Of a DNA stretch of 64,000 nt, positions 9,713 to 18,527 are shown piece by piece. The position numbers were made by a program, and so were the translations under genes. The stretch is from contig NZ_ARQJ01000033.1 in the NCBI RefSeq assembly GCF_000385175.1, positions 186,001 through 250,000 of the forward strand, written 5' to 3'. This DNA comes from Salinicoccus albus DSM 19776. GTDB lineage: Bacteria; Bacillota; Bacilli; Staphylococcales; Salinicoccaceae. The notes under the pieces were generated by a model, which worked only from the letters and a program-made list of their open reading frames with translations, ran no database searches and was not told the DNA's origin. How positions within the stretch are numbered: the first letter of the stretch is position 1; each line of letters begins with the position of its first letter.

Positions 9713-10501
9713 TTAGTTTATTAGCGGTAATATATTCATCAGGGGAAGGACGAATATAAAGCTGTCAAAGCGGTCGAGTATCCCCCCGTGACCTGGCAGC
9801 AGCCTGCCGGAGTCCTTGACGTCGAAATGGCGTTTTAATCCAGATTCCACAAGATCGCCGAGCTGACCGAACACGCTCAGAATGATGGTGAATAGGATGA
9901 ACAGAGGGAAGGGTGAACTCTGGATCCAGCCGGCAGTATAGAACAGGACAGCCAGAAGCAGACTGCTCAGTATACCCCCGATGAACCCTTCAATTGTTTT
10001 GTTCGGGCTGATTTGCGGCCACAGCTTTTTGCTGCCGAAGCCGCGGCCGGCAAAATATGCGCCCGTATCCGTCACCCAGACGATCAGAAGACCGTAGAGT
10101 ATGTATATGAGTCCTGCATCGCGGGTTTCATAAAAATACATAAATCCAATACCAACATAAGCCACCGCCAGGACGCAGAATCCCATATCCACGAACGAAA
10201 AACGGTTTTTACTAATTACTGTAAAGCTCAACATGACCAGTGCCATGACTATTATAAGATCACCCTGCAGGCCTGATATGCGGGGAACGTAACTTTCCTG
10301 GGGCATCATCACGATGAATAATGCAACCATCGACAGCATACCGGGGATAGACAGAATATGGATGCGATTCATTTTCAGAATTTCGTACAATGCGGTATAA
10401 GCAAGAAGATAAACCAATATGAGCATCGGCCAGGAGCCAGTGATTATTATTGGAATGAACAGCAATATTGCAACTATGGCAGTAATTGTCCTTGTCTTCA
10501 T
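9713..10501 (-). CDS. cdsA: Phosphatidate cytidylyltransferase (CDP-diglyceride synthase)
   Basis: Makes CDP-diacylglycerol from phosphatidic acid and CTP for membrane phospholipids. The 262-residue integral membrane protein has about eight hydrophobic stretches. The family signature lies near the C-terminus: [19 protein letters not shown] followed by ILDRFDS. It starts one base after the uppS stop, and its GAGGAGG site lies inside the end of uppS, so translation is probably coupled. Confidence 0.97.
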   Translation of the reverse strand: MKTRTITAIVAILLFIPIIITGSWPMLILVYLLAYTALYEILKMNRIHILSIPGMLSMVALFIVMMPQESYVPRISGLQGDLIIVMALVMLSFTVISKNRFSFVDMGFCVLAVAYVGIGFMYFYETRDAGLIYILYGLLIVWVTDTGAYFAGRGFGSKKLWPQISPNKTIEGFIGGILSSLLLAVLFYTAGWIQSSPFPLFILFTIILSVFGQLGDLVESGLKRHFDVKDSGRLLPGHGGILDRFDSFIFVLPLMNILPLIN

Positions 10502-10502
10502 G

Positions 10503-11255
10503 TCATACCTCCTCTTCGTCGATTCCCCCGAACCTTCTTGAACGTTTTTGATATTGTGAAATCATCAGATCGAGTTCTTCAGTTGCAAATTCCGGCCAAA
10601 ATGTATCAGTGAAAAACAATTCACTGTATGATGACTGCCAGAGAAGGAAGTTGCTCAAACGGTATTCGCCGCTTGTCCGTATCATCATTTCCGGCTCTGG
10701 TATATTACGTGTCATCAAATATTGATCTATTGTTCCCTGACTAATGTCCTCAGGGTCAATCGCCCCTGCCACTGCATCTGCAGACATGGACCTGATTGCC
10801 TGGACGAGCTCATCCCGGCCGCCGTAATTTAGCGCGAATACCAGATTCAGCCCGGTGTTATCCTGCGTCTTTTCTACTGCTTCGGAAACTGTTTTCACAG
10901 TGTAATCAGGCAGCTCTTCCGGGCTGCCGATTGTCAGTACCCTGACATTCTTTTCTATGAGCTCCGGCAGGAAAGTACTCAGAAAATCTCCCGGCAATTT
11001 CATCAGGTAGCTGATTTCATTTTGGGGACGGGACCAGTTTTCTGTAGAAAAAGCATAAAGTGTCAGATACTTTATCCCGATATCTGAAGCATGGCGGGTA
11101 ATTTTCTTTACATTCTGCATACCTTCATAATGACCGTTTATCCTGGGTCTGTTTCTCTCTTTTGCATATCTGCCGTTGCCATCCATTATAATGGCGATAT
11201 GTTCAGGCAGCGCCCGTTCCTTATCCGCCCTTTTCTGCTTTCTCCATCCAAACAT
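10503..11255 (-). CDS. uppS: Isoprenyl transferase / undecaprenyl pyrophosphate synthase
   Basis: Condenses isopentenyl diphosphate onto farnesyl diphosphate to make the C55 lipid carrier for cell wall and teichoic acid precursors. I use the ATG at 11255 (250 residues, [16 protein letters not shown]...). It has an AGGAGG site, and the longest frame (from 11318) would begin upstream of the promoter. Motifs: [15 protein letters not shown] with catalytic Asp (Tyr replaces the usual Trp after GNGR), [49 protein letters not shown]. First gene of the uppS-cdsA-dxr-rseP-proS unit. Confidence 0.96.
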   Translation of the reverse strand: MFGWRKQKRADKERALPEHIAIIMDGNGRYAKERNRPRINGHYEGMQNVKKITRHASDIGIKYLTLYAFSTENWSRPQNEISYLMKLPGDFLSTFLPELIEKNVRVLTIGSPEELPDYTVKTVSEAVEKTQDNTGLNLVFALNYGGRDELVQAIRSMSADAVAGAIDPEDISQGTIDQYLMTRNIPEPEMMIRTSGEYRLSNFLLWQSSYSELFFTDTFWPEFATEELDLMISQYQKRSRRFGGIDEEEV

Positions 11256-11285
11256 GATAATCCTCCTGAAGCATTTATATTCATT

Positions 11286-11314
11286 AGTATACATTGATAG
11301 GCAGACGTCCTCAA
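11286..11314 (-). promoter_or_regulatory. Promoter of uppS operon
   Basis: Minus strand: -35 TTGAGG (11309-11314), 17-base spacer, -10 TATACT (11286-11291). It lies between the frr terminator and the AGGAGG of uppS and rules out the upstream in-frame ATG at 11318 as start. Confidence 0.7.
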
Positions 11315-11343
11315 TCACTTTATTCTATCACAGTAAAGGAGCC

Positions 11344-11374
11344 ACAAAAAAACAGGCAGGGAAATCCCGCCTGT
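11344..11374 (-). terminator. Terminator after frr
   Basis: Minus strand: 9-bp stem ACAGGCGGG/CCTGCCTGT with one G-T pair, 5-base loop, followed by seven T. It ends the pyrH-frr transcript. Confidence 0.9.
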
Positions 11375-11389
11375 AAAGGATAGATTGGA

Positions 11390-11947
11390 CTAAACTTCCA
11401 TGATGTCCTTTTCTTTGTCGTCACATGCAGCGTCGATCTTTGAGATGTGCTCATCAGTGAGCTTTTGAACTTGATCTGTCGCACGTTTAAGTTCATCTTC
11501 GGATAGCTCACTGTCTTTCTCCAGGGATTTCAGCTCATCGTTTGACTCACGTCTGATGTTGCGCACCGCAACTTTGGCATTCTCGCCTTCTTTGCGTGCA
11601 TCTTTTACATATTCCTTACGGCGTTCTTCTGTCAGCTGCGGCACGGTAATACGGATCATTGTCCCGTCAGATGTCGGGTTGATACCTAAGTCTGCCATTT
11701 GTATCGCTTTTAATACATCGTCTACAGAACTTTTATCATACGGCGTTACCGTGAGCATGCGTGCTTCCGGTACGGATATTGAAGCCAGCTGGTTGACGGG
11801 CGCAGGCGCGCCGTAATAATCCACGGTGACCCGGTCAAGGAGACTCGCATTGGCCTGGCCTGTGCGGATCGATGCAAGTTCCCGTTGCAGATTCTCAAGG
11901 GCGTTCTGCATCTTGGCTTTGGTATCTTTTAATACTGAATCACTCAT
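11390..11947 (-). CDS. frr: Ribosome recycling factor
   Basis: Splits post-termination ribosomes together with EF-G. 185 residues, the normal length. It opens with [20 protein letters not shown] and includes [20 protein letters not shown], the hinge region [12 protein letters not shown], and TPSDG-like [21 protein letters not shown] before the C-terminal long helix rich in charged residues. The start overlaps the pyrH stop by four bases (ATGA), indicating coupling. A strong terminator follows. Confidence 0.97.
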   Translation of the reverse strand: MSDSVLKDTKAKMQNALENLQRELASIRTGQANASLLDRVTVDYYGAPAPVNQLASISVPEARMLTVTPYDKSSVDDVLKAIQMADLGINPTSDGTMIRITVPQLTEERRKEYVKDARKEGENAKVAVRNIRRESNDELKSLEKDSELSEDELKRATDQVQKLTDEHISKIDAACDDKEKDIMEV

Positions 11948-12684
11948 ATTATTTCTCTCCCATTACTTTTAATAACCGTGCCGATTGTTTCACCTGAGAC
12001 GGCACGTTTGATATTACCATCTTCTGTAATCGAAAATACCACAAGCGGTATATCATTGTCCATACAAAAGGATGAAGCCGTGGCATCCATTACCTGGAGG
12101 TTTTCCTGGAGCATTTCCATATAGGTCAGCGTATCGTACTTGAAGGCACCGCTGTCAACTTTAGGATCTGCAGAATAAACACCGTCAACATTATTTTTAC
12201 CCATCAGGATAACATCGGCTTCCACCTCTGCTGCCCGCAGCGCTGCAGTCGTATCGGTGGAGAAATACGGATTCCCTATACCGCCTGCAAATATGACAAT
12301 GCGCTCTTTTTCAAGATGCCTGATTGCCCGTCTCCGGATATATGGCTCGGCAACCTGCTTCATCTCAATGGATGTCAGCACTCTCGTTTCACACCCGAAC
12401 TGTTCCAGGCTGTCCTGCAGCGCCAGTGAATTCATCACGGTTGCCAGCATTCCCATGTAATCGGCAGTACCGCGATCCATACCGAGGTCGCTGCCGATCC
12501 GGCCTCTCCAAATGTTTCCGCCGCCGACGATCACTGCAATTTCAGCACCAAGGGTCTTTGCCTCCACGATCTGATTGGCAATATTTTTAATCACTACAGG
12601 GTTAATGCCATAACCATCTTCCCCTGCCAGAGCTTCACCGCTCAATTTAAGTACAATACGATTGTATCTGGAAGTTTCAGGCAT
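11944..12684 (-). CDS. pyrH: UMP kinase
   Basis: Hexameric bacterial UMP kinase of the amino acid kinase fold, making UDP from UMP. Start chosen at ATG 12684 (246 residues, [21 protein letters not shown]) because GGAG lies six bases upstream and the protein then matches the family start. The in-frame ATG at 12705 has no ribosome binding site. Visible motifs: [33 protein letters not shown] region, [53 protein letters not shown]. Confidence 0.96.
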   Translation of the reverse strand: MPETSRYNRIVLKLSGEALAGEDGYGINPVVIKNIANQIVEAKTLGAEIAVIVGGGNIWRGRIGSDLGMDRGTADYMGMLATVMNSLALQDSLEQFGCETRVLTSIEMKQVAEPYIRRRAIRHLEKERIVIFAGGIGNPYFSTDTTAALRAAEVEADVILMGKNNVDGVYSADPKVDSGAFKYDTLTYMEMLQENLQVMDATASSFCMDNDIPLVVFSITEDGNIKRAVSGETIGTVIKSNGREII

Positions 12685-12720
12685 ATATGTCTCCATCCTT
12701 ATCATTTATTCTCAGCAAAC

Positions 12721-12752
12721 TGTTTAGAAAAAAAGACACCGGAGTGTCTTTT
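12721..12752 (-). terminator. Terminator after tsf
   Basis: Minus strand: stem AAAGACAC/GTGTCTTT with a 4-base loop (TCCG), followed by a T-run. It starts right at the tsf stop codon. A-rich on the other side, so it could work in both directions. pyrH starts only about 40 bases further on and no clear separate promoter is visible, so some readthrough is likely. Confidence 0.85.
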
Positions 12753-13631
12753 TTATCTATTTACCTGATCGAGTACCTCGTCAGCAAAATTCTCTTCTTT
12801 TTTCTCTATACCTTCTCCGACTTCAAAACGGGTGAAGTCTTTGAGAATTCCGCCTTTGGATTTCAGGAACTCTTCCACCGTCTGTTCTGAATCTTTGACG
12901 AACGGCTGATCAACAATGCAAATTTCTTCAAGATATTTGCGCATTCTGCCTTCAACCATTTTATCGACGATTTTTTCCGGCTTGCCTTCATTGATTGCCT
13001 GCTGTTTTAGTACTTCCCTTTCATATTCAAGTTCTTCAGAAGACACCTGATCTTTGGAGACATATTTAGGATTGAGTGCAGCTGCATGCATTGCTACATC
13101 CTTAGCGACATCTTTATCCGTTGTTCCTTCAACAACTGTGAGGACACCAATACGTCCGCCCATATGGAGATATTCTCCGAAAGCGTCGCCCTCGCCTTTT
13201 TCAGCAACTGCAAACCTTCTCAGCGTCAATTTTTCTCCGATCTTTGAAACTGCCTCAGTGACGACATCCTGAACTTTTCTGCCGTTCAATTCAGATTCAT
13301 TCAACTCGTCTAAGTCAGCCGGCCGGATTTGAAGAATATGAGACGCAATATCATCCACCAGCGCCTGGAAACTCTCATTGCGCGCAACGAAGTCAGTTTC
13401 AGAGTTTATCTCGACAATTGCTGCAGCATTGCCTTCAGATTTGACTCCGACCAGACCTTCAGCAGCTACACGATCTGCCTTTTTAGCAGCTTTTGAAATT
13501 CCTTTTTCCCGAAGATAATCCAGTGCTTTATCAAGATCTCCGTCTGTTTCACTCAGTGCTTTTTTGCAGTCCATCATACCTGCACCGGTTTTTTCACGTA
13601 ATTCTTTAACCAATTTTGCGGAAATAGCCAT
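12753..13631 (-). CDS. tsf: Translation elongation factor Ts
   Basis: Nucleotide exchange factor for EF-Tu. 292 residues. N-terminal UBA-like domain and first signature ([21 protein letters not shown]), then the dimerization core with the second signature [18 protein letters not shown]. The ATG follows AGGAGGATGAACA. It is the second gene after rpsB, separated from it by an intrinsic terminator and a second hairpin. Confidence 0.97.
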   Translation of the reverse strand: MAISAKLVKELREKTGAGMMDCKKALSETDGDLDKALDYLREKGISKAAKKADRVAAEGLVGVKSEGNAAAIVEINSETDFVARNESFQALVDDIASHILQIRPADLDELNESELNGRKVQDVVTEAVSKIGEKLTLRRFAVAEKGEGDAFGEYLHMGGRIGVLTVVEGTTDKDVAKDVAMHAAALNPKYVSKDQVSSEELEYEREVLKQQAINEGKPEKIVDKMVEGRMRKYLEEICIVDQPFVKDSEQTVEEFLKSKGGILKDFTRFEVGEGIEKKEENFADEVLDQVNR

Positions 13632-13684
13632 TGTTCATCCTCCTGAGCAATTATTTTAAATGGAATTTTTTTAGAAAACTTATG

Positions 13685-13717
13685 CAAGATAAGAAAGGCT
13701 GTATTTTCCTAATCTTG
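13685..13717 (-). promoter_or_regulatory. Hairpin in the tsf 5' leader
   Basis: Minus strand: CAAGATTAGGAAA pairs with TTTCTTATCTTG (12 bp, one bulged T, one G-T, 8-base loop). It follows the rpsB terminator at once and has no U-tract, so it is unlikely to be another terminator. It may stabilise or regulate the tsf message. Confidence 0.4.
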
Positions 13718-13718
13718 T

Positions 13719-13751
13719 AAAAAAAGGTGATAAGAATAGTCACTTATCACC
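13719..13751 (-). terminator. Terminator/attenuator between rpsB and tsf
   Basis: Minus strand: perfect 9-bp stem GGTGATAAG/CTTATCACC, 8-base loop, seven T. It would reduce tsf transcription relative to rpsB unless tsf has its own promoter, which I could not place with confidence. Confidence 0.88.
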
Positions 13752-13763
13752 GATATTTCAAGA

Positions 13764-14567
13764 TTATCTCTCTTCTGCTTCAGCAGTTTCAATTGTTTCG
13801 GCATCTTCTGCTGACTCTTCAATGCCTTCAGCTTCCTTTTCAGTCAGGTCAATGTTTTGTTCTTCTGCAATTTCTTCATCAGAAACACCCTTCTGACCTT
13901 CAAGAACTGCATCTGCCATTTTGCTTGTCATCAACCGCACCGCACGGATCGCATCGTCATTTGCCGGGATGACATAATCAATTTCATCCGGATCGCAGTT
14001 CGTATCAACCATTGCTACGATTGGAATGTTTAATTTTTTCGCTTCGTTGATTGCGTTGCGTTCTTTCCTCGGATCCACGATAAAGAGTGCTTTCGGCATT
14101 TCTTTCATTTCGCGGATACCGCCAAGGAATTTGTTTAGACGTTCATATTCCTTGCGGAGTTCAGTCACTTCCTTCTTAGGAAGTACATCAAAAGTGCCAT
14201 CCGCTTCCATCTTTTCAATTTCAGAGATACGCTTGATTCGTTTGGAAATCGTCTTATAATTCGTCAGGATACCGCCGAGCCATCTTTGGTTCACGTAGAG
14301 GTGACCGGCTCTTTCTGCTTCTTCCCTGATAGAATCCTGCGCCTGTTTTTTAGTACCGACGAAAAGGACTTTTCCGCCTTCTTCAGAGATGCTTTTGACA
14401 AAGTCATAAGCCTCTGCCACCTTTTTAACTGTCTTTTGCAGATCGATGATATAGATACCGTTTCTTTCAGTGAAAATGTACCTTTTCATCTTAGGGTTCC
14501 AACGGCGAGTCTGATGTCCAAAATGTACACCGGCCTCGAGAAGTTGTTTCATTGTAATAACTGCCAT
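13764..14567 (-). CDS. rpsB: 30S ribosomal protein S2
   Basis: Small-subunit ribosomal protein. The start is ATG 14567 (267 residues, [20 protein letters not shown]), preceded by GGAGGAAA; the longer open frame runs into the leader. S2 signatures: [15 protein letters not shown] and [22 protein letters not shown]-like segment around residue 155. The tail after about residue 230 is strongly acidic (repeated E/A, ending AEAEER), as in related Firmicutes but with no clear function. Confidence 0.97.
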   Translation of the reverse strand: MAVITMKQLLEAGVHFGHQTRRWNPKMKRYIFTERNGIYIIDLQKTVKKVAEAYDFVKSISEEGGKVLFVGTKKQAQDSIREEAERAGHLYVNQRWLGGILTNYKTISKRIKRISEIEKMEADGTFDVLPKKEVTELRKEYERLNKFLGGIREMKEMPKALFIVDPRKERNAINEAKKLNIPIVAMVDTNCDPDEIDYVIPANDDAIRAVRLMTSKMADAVLEGQKGVSDEEIAEEQNIDLTEKEAEGIEESAEDAETIETAEAEER

Positions 14568-14673
14568 GAATATTTCCTCCTTCGGTTTTTTGCCTCCAGC
14601 ATCACTATGGCAACGACCATCAGGCACCAGTTGCCAGTCGGTAATACTGTGCGTATTAGCTCTGTTTCAGCCA
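14568..14673 (-). promoter_or_regulatory. Structured 5' leader of rpsB
   Basis: About 105 bases lie between the predicted transcription start and the rpsB ATG. Two hairpins are visible on the minus strand: TAATAC/GTATTA (14642-14658) and TGGCAAC/GTTGCCA (14608-14636). Two GGAGG motifs lie near the end; only the second is at the right distance from the ATG. An autoregulatory S2-binding leader is plausible but I do not recognise a named RNA family. Confidence 0.4.
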
Positions 14674-14679
14674 TCATAA

Positions 14680-14708
14680 AATATAACATATCGGAGTCTT
14701 CGAATCAA
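14680..14708 (-). promoter_or_regulatory. Promoter of rpsB
   Basis: Minus strand: -35 TTGATT (14703-14708), 17-base spacer, -10 TATATT (14680-14685). It begins 8 bases after the codY stop codon, and no terminator separates codY from it. Confidence 0.7.
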
Positions 14709-14715
14709 ATATCTT

Positions 14716-15486
14716 TTAGCCTTCTTTTCTGAGTTCAGGCAGGAAATCCTCTTTCTTAACTTTAATGAACGTGCCCTTCATTCCCAGCGAACGTGATTCG
14801 ATGACACCTGCACTTTCAAGTTTACGCAGCGCGTTGACAATAACAGAACGGGTAATTCCGACACGATCCGCCACTTTTGAAGCCACAAGCAGACCTTCAT
14901 CCGCGTCGAGCTCTTCAAAAATATGTTCGATTGCTTCGCGTTCTGAATAGGACAATGAACGGATTGCCATCGCAATGCTTGCTTTATCACGCGCTTTTTT
15001 CTCGATTTCCTCCTGCTTTTCACGCAATACTTCCATGCCCACAACTGTACCTGCATACTCAGCCAGCACCAGGTCGTCTTCGTTGAAAGGAACGCTGACC
15101 CGTCCGAGCACCAATGTTCCCAGACGTTCTCCGCCACCGTGAATCGGCAGGACACATGTATCTGAGTCCTGGAAAGAATCTTCTGTCGGGAAGACTGTCA
15201 TATTATTATCAAATCCTATGCTTTCCTGTGTCTCATCAAGCTTCATGATTCTGTTGACGTACTCGTCCGGGAAACGCCTGTTTTCAATCATTTCCCTGAT
15301 GCGCGGGTTCTCAATTTCCTGATTGACCCCGAATCCGAGCAGCTTGCCTTTCCGTGAAACGATGAACACATTACATTCCAGCACTCTGCTGACGATCTCG
15401 GAAACTTCTTTAAAATCTACTTTAATACCTCTTTGTCCTTGAATCAGTGAGTTAATCTCTCTTGTCTTTTGTAATAGGCTTGTCAT
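14716..15486 (-). CDS. codY: GTP- and branched-chain amino acid-sensing global repressor CodY
   Basis: Pleiotropic repressor of nutrient-scavenging, metabolic and virulence genes when isoleucine/leucine/valine and GTP are high. 256 residues. The N-terminal GAF domain covers roughly residues 1-155 ([16 protein letters not shown]...). The C-terminal winged helix-turn-helix contains [20 protein letters not shown]. The ATG follows AAAGGAG. It is last in the xerC-hslV-hslU-codY unit, the classical Firmicute order. Confidence 0.97.
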   Translation of the reverse strand: MTSLLQKTREINSLIQGQRGIKVDFKEVSEIVSRVLECNVFIVSRKGKLLGFGVNQEIENPRIREMIENRRFPDEYVNRIMKLDETQESIGFDNNMTVFPTEDSFQDSDTCVLPIHGGGERLGTLVLGRVSVPFNEDDLVLAEYAGTVVGMEVLREKQEEIEKKARDKASIAMAIRSLSYSEREAIEHIFEELDADEGLLVASKVADRVGITRSVIVNALRKLESAGVIESRSLGMKGTFIKVKKEDFLPELRKEG

Positions 15487-15505
15487 TTTTGTTCTCCTTT
15501 GTGAG

Positions 15506-16873
15506 TTATAAGATAAATGCGCTTAAGTTTTTATCTGATTTGATTTTGTCCAGTTTTGAAACAACATATTGTCTGGTGATTTCTACCTGGGCGCCTTCCA
15601 TGCCGCTGGCTTCATACAGAAGTTCTTCAAGCAGTGTTTCCAGTATGGTATGGAGCCTTCTGGCACCGATATCATCTGTATCGGTGTTGACCTGAAAAGC
15701 GATATGGGCAAGCTCGCTGACAGCTTCATCTGTGAAGGATATTGTTACACCTTCGGTTTTGAGAAGTGCTTCATACTGTTTCAGGAGTGAGCTTTTTGGT
15801 TCCCTTAAAATGTTTTCAAAATCCTCTGCTTTCAGTTTATCCAGTTCAACCCGGATCGGAAATCTGCCCTGGAGTTCCGGAATCAGGTCACTTGGCTTGG
15901 AAACATGAAAAGCGCCTGCGCCGATAAAAAGAATATGATTAGTATCTATCGGGCCGTATTTAGTCTGAATGGTACTCCCTTCTACGATTGGGAGTATATC
16001 CCGCTGGACGCCCTCTCTGGATACATCGCCTGAATTCTGTCCGCCTTTGGTCACTTTATCCATCTCATCGATGAAGATGATGCCCATTGTTTCAGCAAGA
16101 TCGATTGCATCACTGTTCACTGTATCAGTATCAATGATCTTTTCAGCTTCTTCACGCTGCAGATGCCCCCGGGCCTGCCTTACCGACAGTGTACGTTTAT
16201 GCTTCTGCTTTGGCATCAGCTGTTTGAACATATCCTGCATAGCGCCTTCATCCATCCCCGGCATCATGCCCGTTGGATTCTGGCTCTGCTCCACTTCAAT
16301 GGTGACTTTCTCGTCTTCAAGCATACCGGCCGAAAGTTTCTCGCGCAGGTTCATCCTTTTGGAACGCACTTCATCCGTAACTTCCTCATATTCATTATCC
16401 CCCTGCTGGTTCATAAACATCTCGAACGGATTGCTGGCCTGTTTGGTCCGCTTTTCCCCTGGAGCCAGCAGACCGACGAGCCGTTCATCAGCCAGTTTCA
16501 CCGCATCATCCTCAACGAGTGCCATCTGTTTTTCCTTCACTATGCGCACGCTTGCCTCCACAAGATCCCTGACCATGCTCTCAACATCGCGTCCGACATA
16601 GCCGACTTCGGTGAACTTCGTTGCTTCAACCTTAGTGAATGGTGCACCAGTAAGCTTGGCCATCCGCCGCGCTATTTCTGTTTTTCCCACACCTGTCGGT
16701 CCGATCATCAGTATATTTTTCGGGATAACTTCTTCCTTCAAATCATCATCCAGTTTCATCCTTCTATAGCGGTTTCTCATCGCAATCGCCACTTTGCGTT
16801 TTGCATCCGTCTGACCGATGATATCTTCATCGAGTCTTGCAGTGATTTCTCTCGGAGAAAGGTTTTGCTTCAC
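15506..16873 (-). CDS. hslU: ATP-dependent protease ATPase subunit HslU (ClpY)
   Basis: AAA+ unfoldase of the HslUV protease. I choose GTG 16873 as start (455 residues, [18 protein letters not shown]). It follows AAAGGAG at 8-base spacing, just after the hslV stop. The longer frame begins with an ATG inside hslV and lacks a site. Walker A GPTGVGKT, Walker [11 protein letters not shown], the I-domain between them rich in [30 protein letters not shown] split as sensor region, and arginine-containing [12 protein letters not shown]. The C-terminus SAFIL inserts into HslV in the family. Confidence 0.95.
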   Translation of the reverse strand: MKQNLSPREITARLDEDIIGQTDAKRKVAIAMRNRYRRMKLDDDLKEEVIPKNILMIGPTGVGKTEIARRMAKLTGAPFTKVEATKFTEVGYVGRDVESMVRDLVEASVRIVKEKQMALVEDDAVKLADERLVGLLAPGEKRTKQASNPFEMFMNQQGDNEYEEVTDEVRSKRMNLREKLSAGMLEDEKVTIEVEQSQNPTGMMPGMDEGAMQDMFKQLMPKQKHKRTLSVRQARGHLQREEAEKIIDTDTVNSDAIDLAETMGIIFIDEMDKVTKGGQNSGDVSREGVQRDILPIVEGSTIQTKYGPIDTNHILFIGAGAFHVSKPSDLIPELQGRFPIRVELDKLKAEDFENILREPKSSLLKQYEALLKTEGVTISFTDEAVSELAHIAFQVNTDTDDIGARRLHTILETLLEELLYEASGMEGAQVEITRQYVVSKLDKIKSDKNLSAFIL

Positions 16874-16886
16874 TTCAAACGCTCCT

Positions 16887-17426
16887 TTAATCAATCGTTT
16901 CAACTATAATATTGTCGTTGGTAAATACGCAGATTTCACTGGCAATGTTCAAGCTGTCCCGGGCAATCGCTTCCGCCCCGAGACCGTCTCCGTGTTTTAC
17001 CATGGCACGCCCTGCGCTTAGAGCATAATTGCCCCCGCTCCCGATTGCAAGTATACCGTCGTCAGGTTCGATCACTTCACCTGTTCCGCTCACAAGAAGC
17101 ATCGACTCCTTGTCCATGACAATCAGCATTGCTTCAAGCTGTCGGAGGATCTTATCCCCGCGCCATTCTTTGGCGAGTTCAACTGCAGCCCGGGACAGGT
17201 TGCCATTATAGGCATGCAGGTTGGCCTCAAATTTTTCAAACAGCGTAAAAGCATCGGCAACACTGCCGGCAAAACCGGCAACAACCTTATCATCAAACAG
17301 CCGTCTCACCTTTCTGGCTGTATGCTTCATCACGACCTGATTGCCGAGTGTCACCTGACCGTCTCCGGCCATCGCCATTTTCTCCCTGTGCCTGACTGCA
17401 AATATTGTTGTACCTTCAAACGCCAT
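16887..17426 (-). CDS. hslV: ATP-dependent protease peptidase subunit HslV (ClpQ)
   Basis: Proteasome-like N-terminal nucleophile peptidase, partner of HslU. 179 residues. The nucleophile would be the first Thr of TTIFAVRH at residue 6, so a five-residue leader MAFEG must be removed; S. aureus has a similar short leader. Conserved stretches: [25 protein letters not shown] region, [45 protein letters not shown]. The AGAGGTG site lies in the end of xerC (gap 4 bases). Confidence 0.96.
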   Translation of the reverse strand: MAFEGTTIFAVRHREKMAMAGDGQVTLGNQVVMKHTARKVRRLFDDKVVAGFAGSVADAFTLFEKFEANLHAYNGNLSRAAVELAKEWRGDKILRQLEAMLIVMDKESMLLVSGTGEVIEPDDGILAIGSGGNYALSAGRAMVKHGDGLGAEAIARDSLNIASEICVFTNDNIIVETID

Positions 17427-17430
17427 TCTT

Positions 17431-18249
17431 TCACCTCTTATTATTTGCCGGATGATGTGTTAAATAGGTCTTTCTCAATTGTTCCTTGGAAATATGCGTA
17501 TACCGCTGGGTTGTCGACAGCGATTCATGTCCGAGCAGATCCTGCACCGCACGCAGATCTGCCCCATTGTTCAACAGATGCGTGGCAAAACTGTGTCTGA
17601 TCTTATGGGGATGCACATGAAGGCTGCTCGCACTCCGTTTGACCATCATATTGATGACATATCTAAGGCCTCTCCCGGTAAGAGGCCCTCTGCGATGATT
17701 GATCCAGAGTGATCCCGCATGCTCTATCGCTTCCCTGTTGGCATCAATATAGGCCTCCAATGCCTCTTTTGCCGGCTCACCAAAGGGAAGGACGCGTTCT
17801 TTACCGCCTTTACCCGCAACTTTTATCAACTGACCGGTAAAATCGATATTCGACGTTTTGAGCGTCAGCAGCTCTGATGCCCTGATACCGGTCGCGTAGA
17901 ACAGTTCAAGTATGGCAAGGTCCCGTTCATACATCTTTGAGTCCTTGTCCAGGCTGTCAAACAGCGTATTGATTTCGTTTTCATACAAAAAACCGGGCAG
18001 CGGCTTTTCCTGCTTGGGGCTGGGGAGATTGACAAATGGATTATTATCTACTGCTTTGCCATCCAGCAGGAAATTATAGAAACTCCTTAAAGCAGAAATT
18101 TTCCTGGAAACCGTCGGCTTTTTCAGCCCCTTCTGATATAAGAAGTTGAGATAATTTCTGGCATCCATATATTTGAAATCGTCTATAGTCAGTCTCTCCA
18201 CTTCCAGGAATCTGCCAAACTCCAGAATGTCTTTTTCATAGCTTGACAC
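17431..18249 (-). CDS. xerC: Tyrosine recombinase XerC (5' end disturbed)
   Basis: Site-specific recombinase that resolves chromosome dimers at dif. The catalytic domain has the R-H-R-H/W-Y set: [40 protein letters not shown]. The clean frame from GTG 18249 gives 272 residues, but that GTG has no ribosome binding site. Upstream codons to about 18303 still encode conserved N-terminal sequence (KKFLDTLSFQRNLSEHT, like FLNTLKVERNFSEHT in S. aureus). The only ATG with a good G-rich site, at 18316, is one base out of frame and meets TAA after five codons. So the true start is unresolved: sequence error, mutation or frameshifting. Heads the xerC-hslV-hslU-codY unit. Confidence 0.85.
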   Translation of the reverse strand: MSSYEKDILEFGRFLEVERLTIDDFKYMDARNYLNFLYQKGLKKPTVSRKISALRSFYNFLLDGKAVDNNPFVNLPSPKQEKPLPGFLYENEINTLFDSLDKDSKMYERDLAILELFYATGIRASELLTLKTSNIDFTGQLIKVAGKGGKERVLPFGEPAKEALEAYIDANREAIEHAGSLWINHRRGPLTGRGLRYVINMMVKRSASSLHVHPHKIRHSFATHLLNNGADLRAVQDLLGHESLSTTQRYTHISKEQLRKTYLTHHPANNKR

Positions 18250-18316
18250 CGTATGTTCTGACAGATTTCTCTGGAAAGACAGTGTATCCAGAAATTTTTT
18301 AAGGTATTGGATACAT

Positions 18317-18490
18317 CTCCACCCCCTTTATCAGAATCTTATCACAATTTTAAAAAATCATTCAACTGATACGTGTGAACGTTACTGATCATATACATTC
18401 ATGCTTTTTGTGTCCAATTAGATATTGTAAACCATTTGATGATAAATTGCACAAAATAATACGAATATTTTTATAACAATTTATTGTCGC
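18317..18490. other. AT-rich region between topA terminator and xerC
   Basis: No gene is visible here, although trmFO stands at this place in related genomes. A possible minus-strand xerC promoter is TTGAAT, 18 bases, then extended -10 TGATAAGAT, about 25 bases before ATG 18316; the match is moderate. I saw no remnant of trmFO. Confidence 0.4.
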
Positions 18491-18518
18491 GAAAAAATAC
18501 CCATATTTTCAATATGGG
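18491..18518 (-). terminator. Terminator after topA
   Basis: Minus strand: 8-bp stem CCCATATT/AATATGGG with a 3-base loop, then TATTTTTTC. It lies 10 bases after the topA stop. Confidence 0.85.
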
Positions 18519-18527
18519 CAACGCAAC

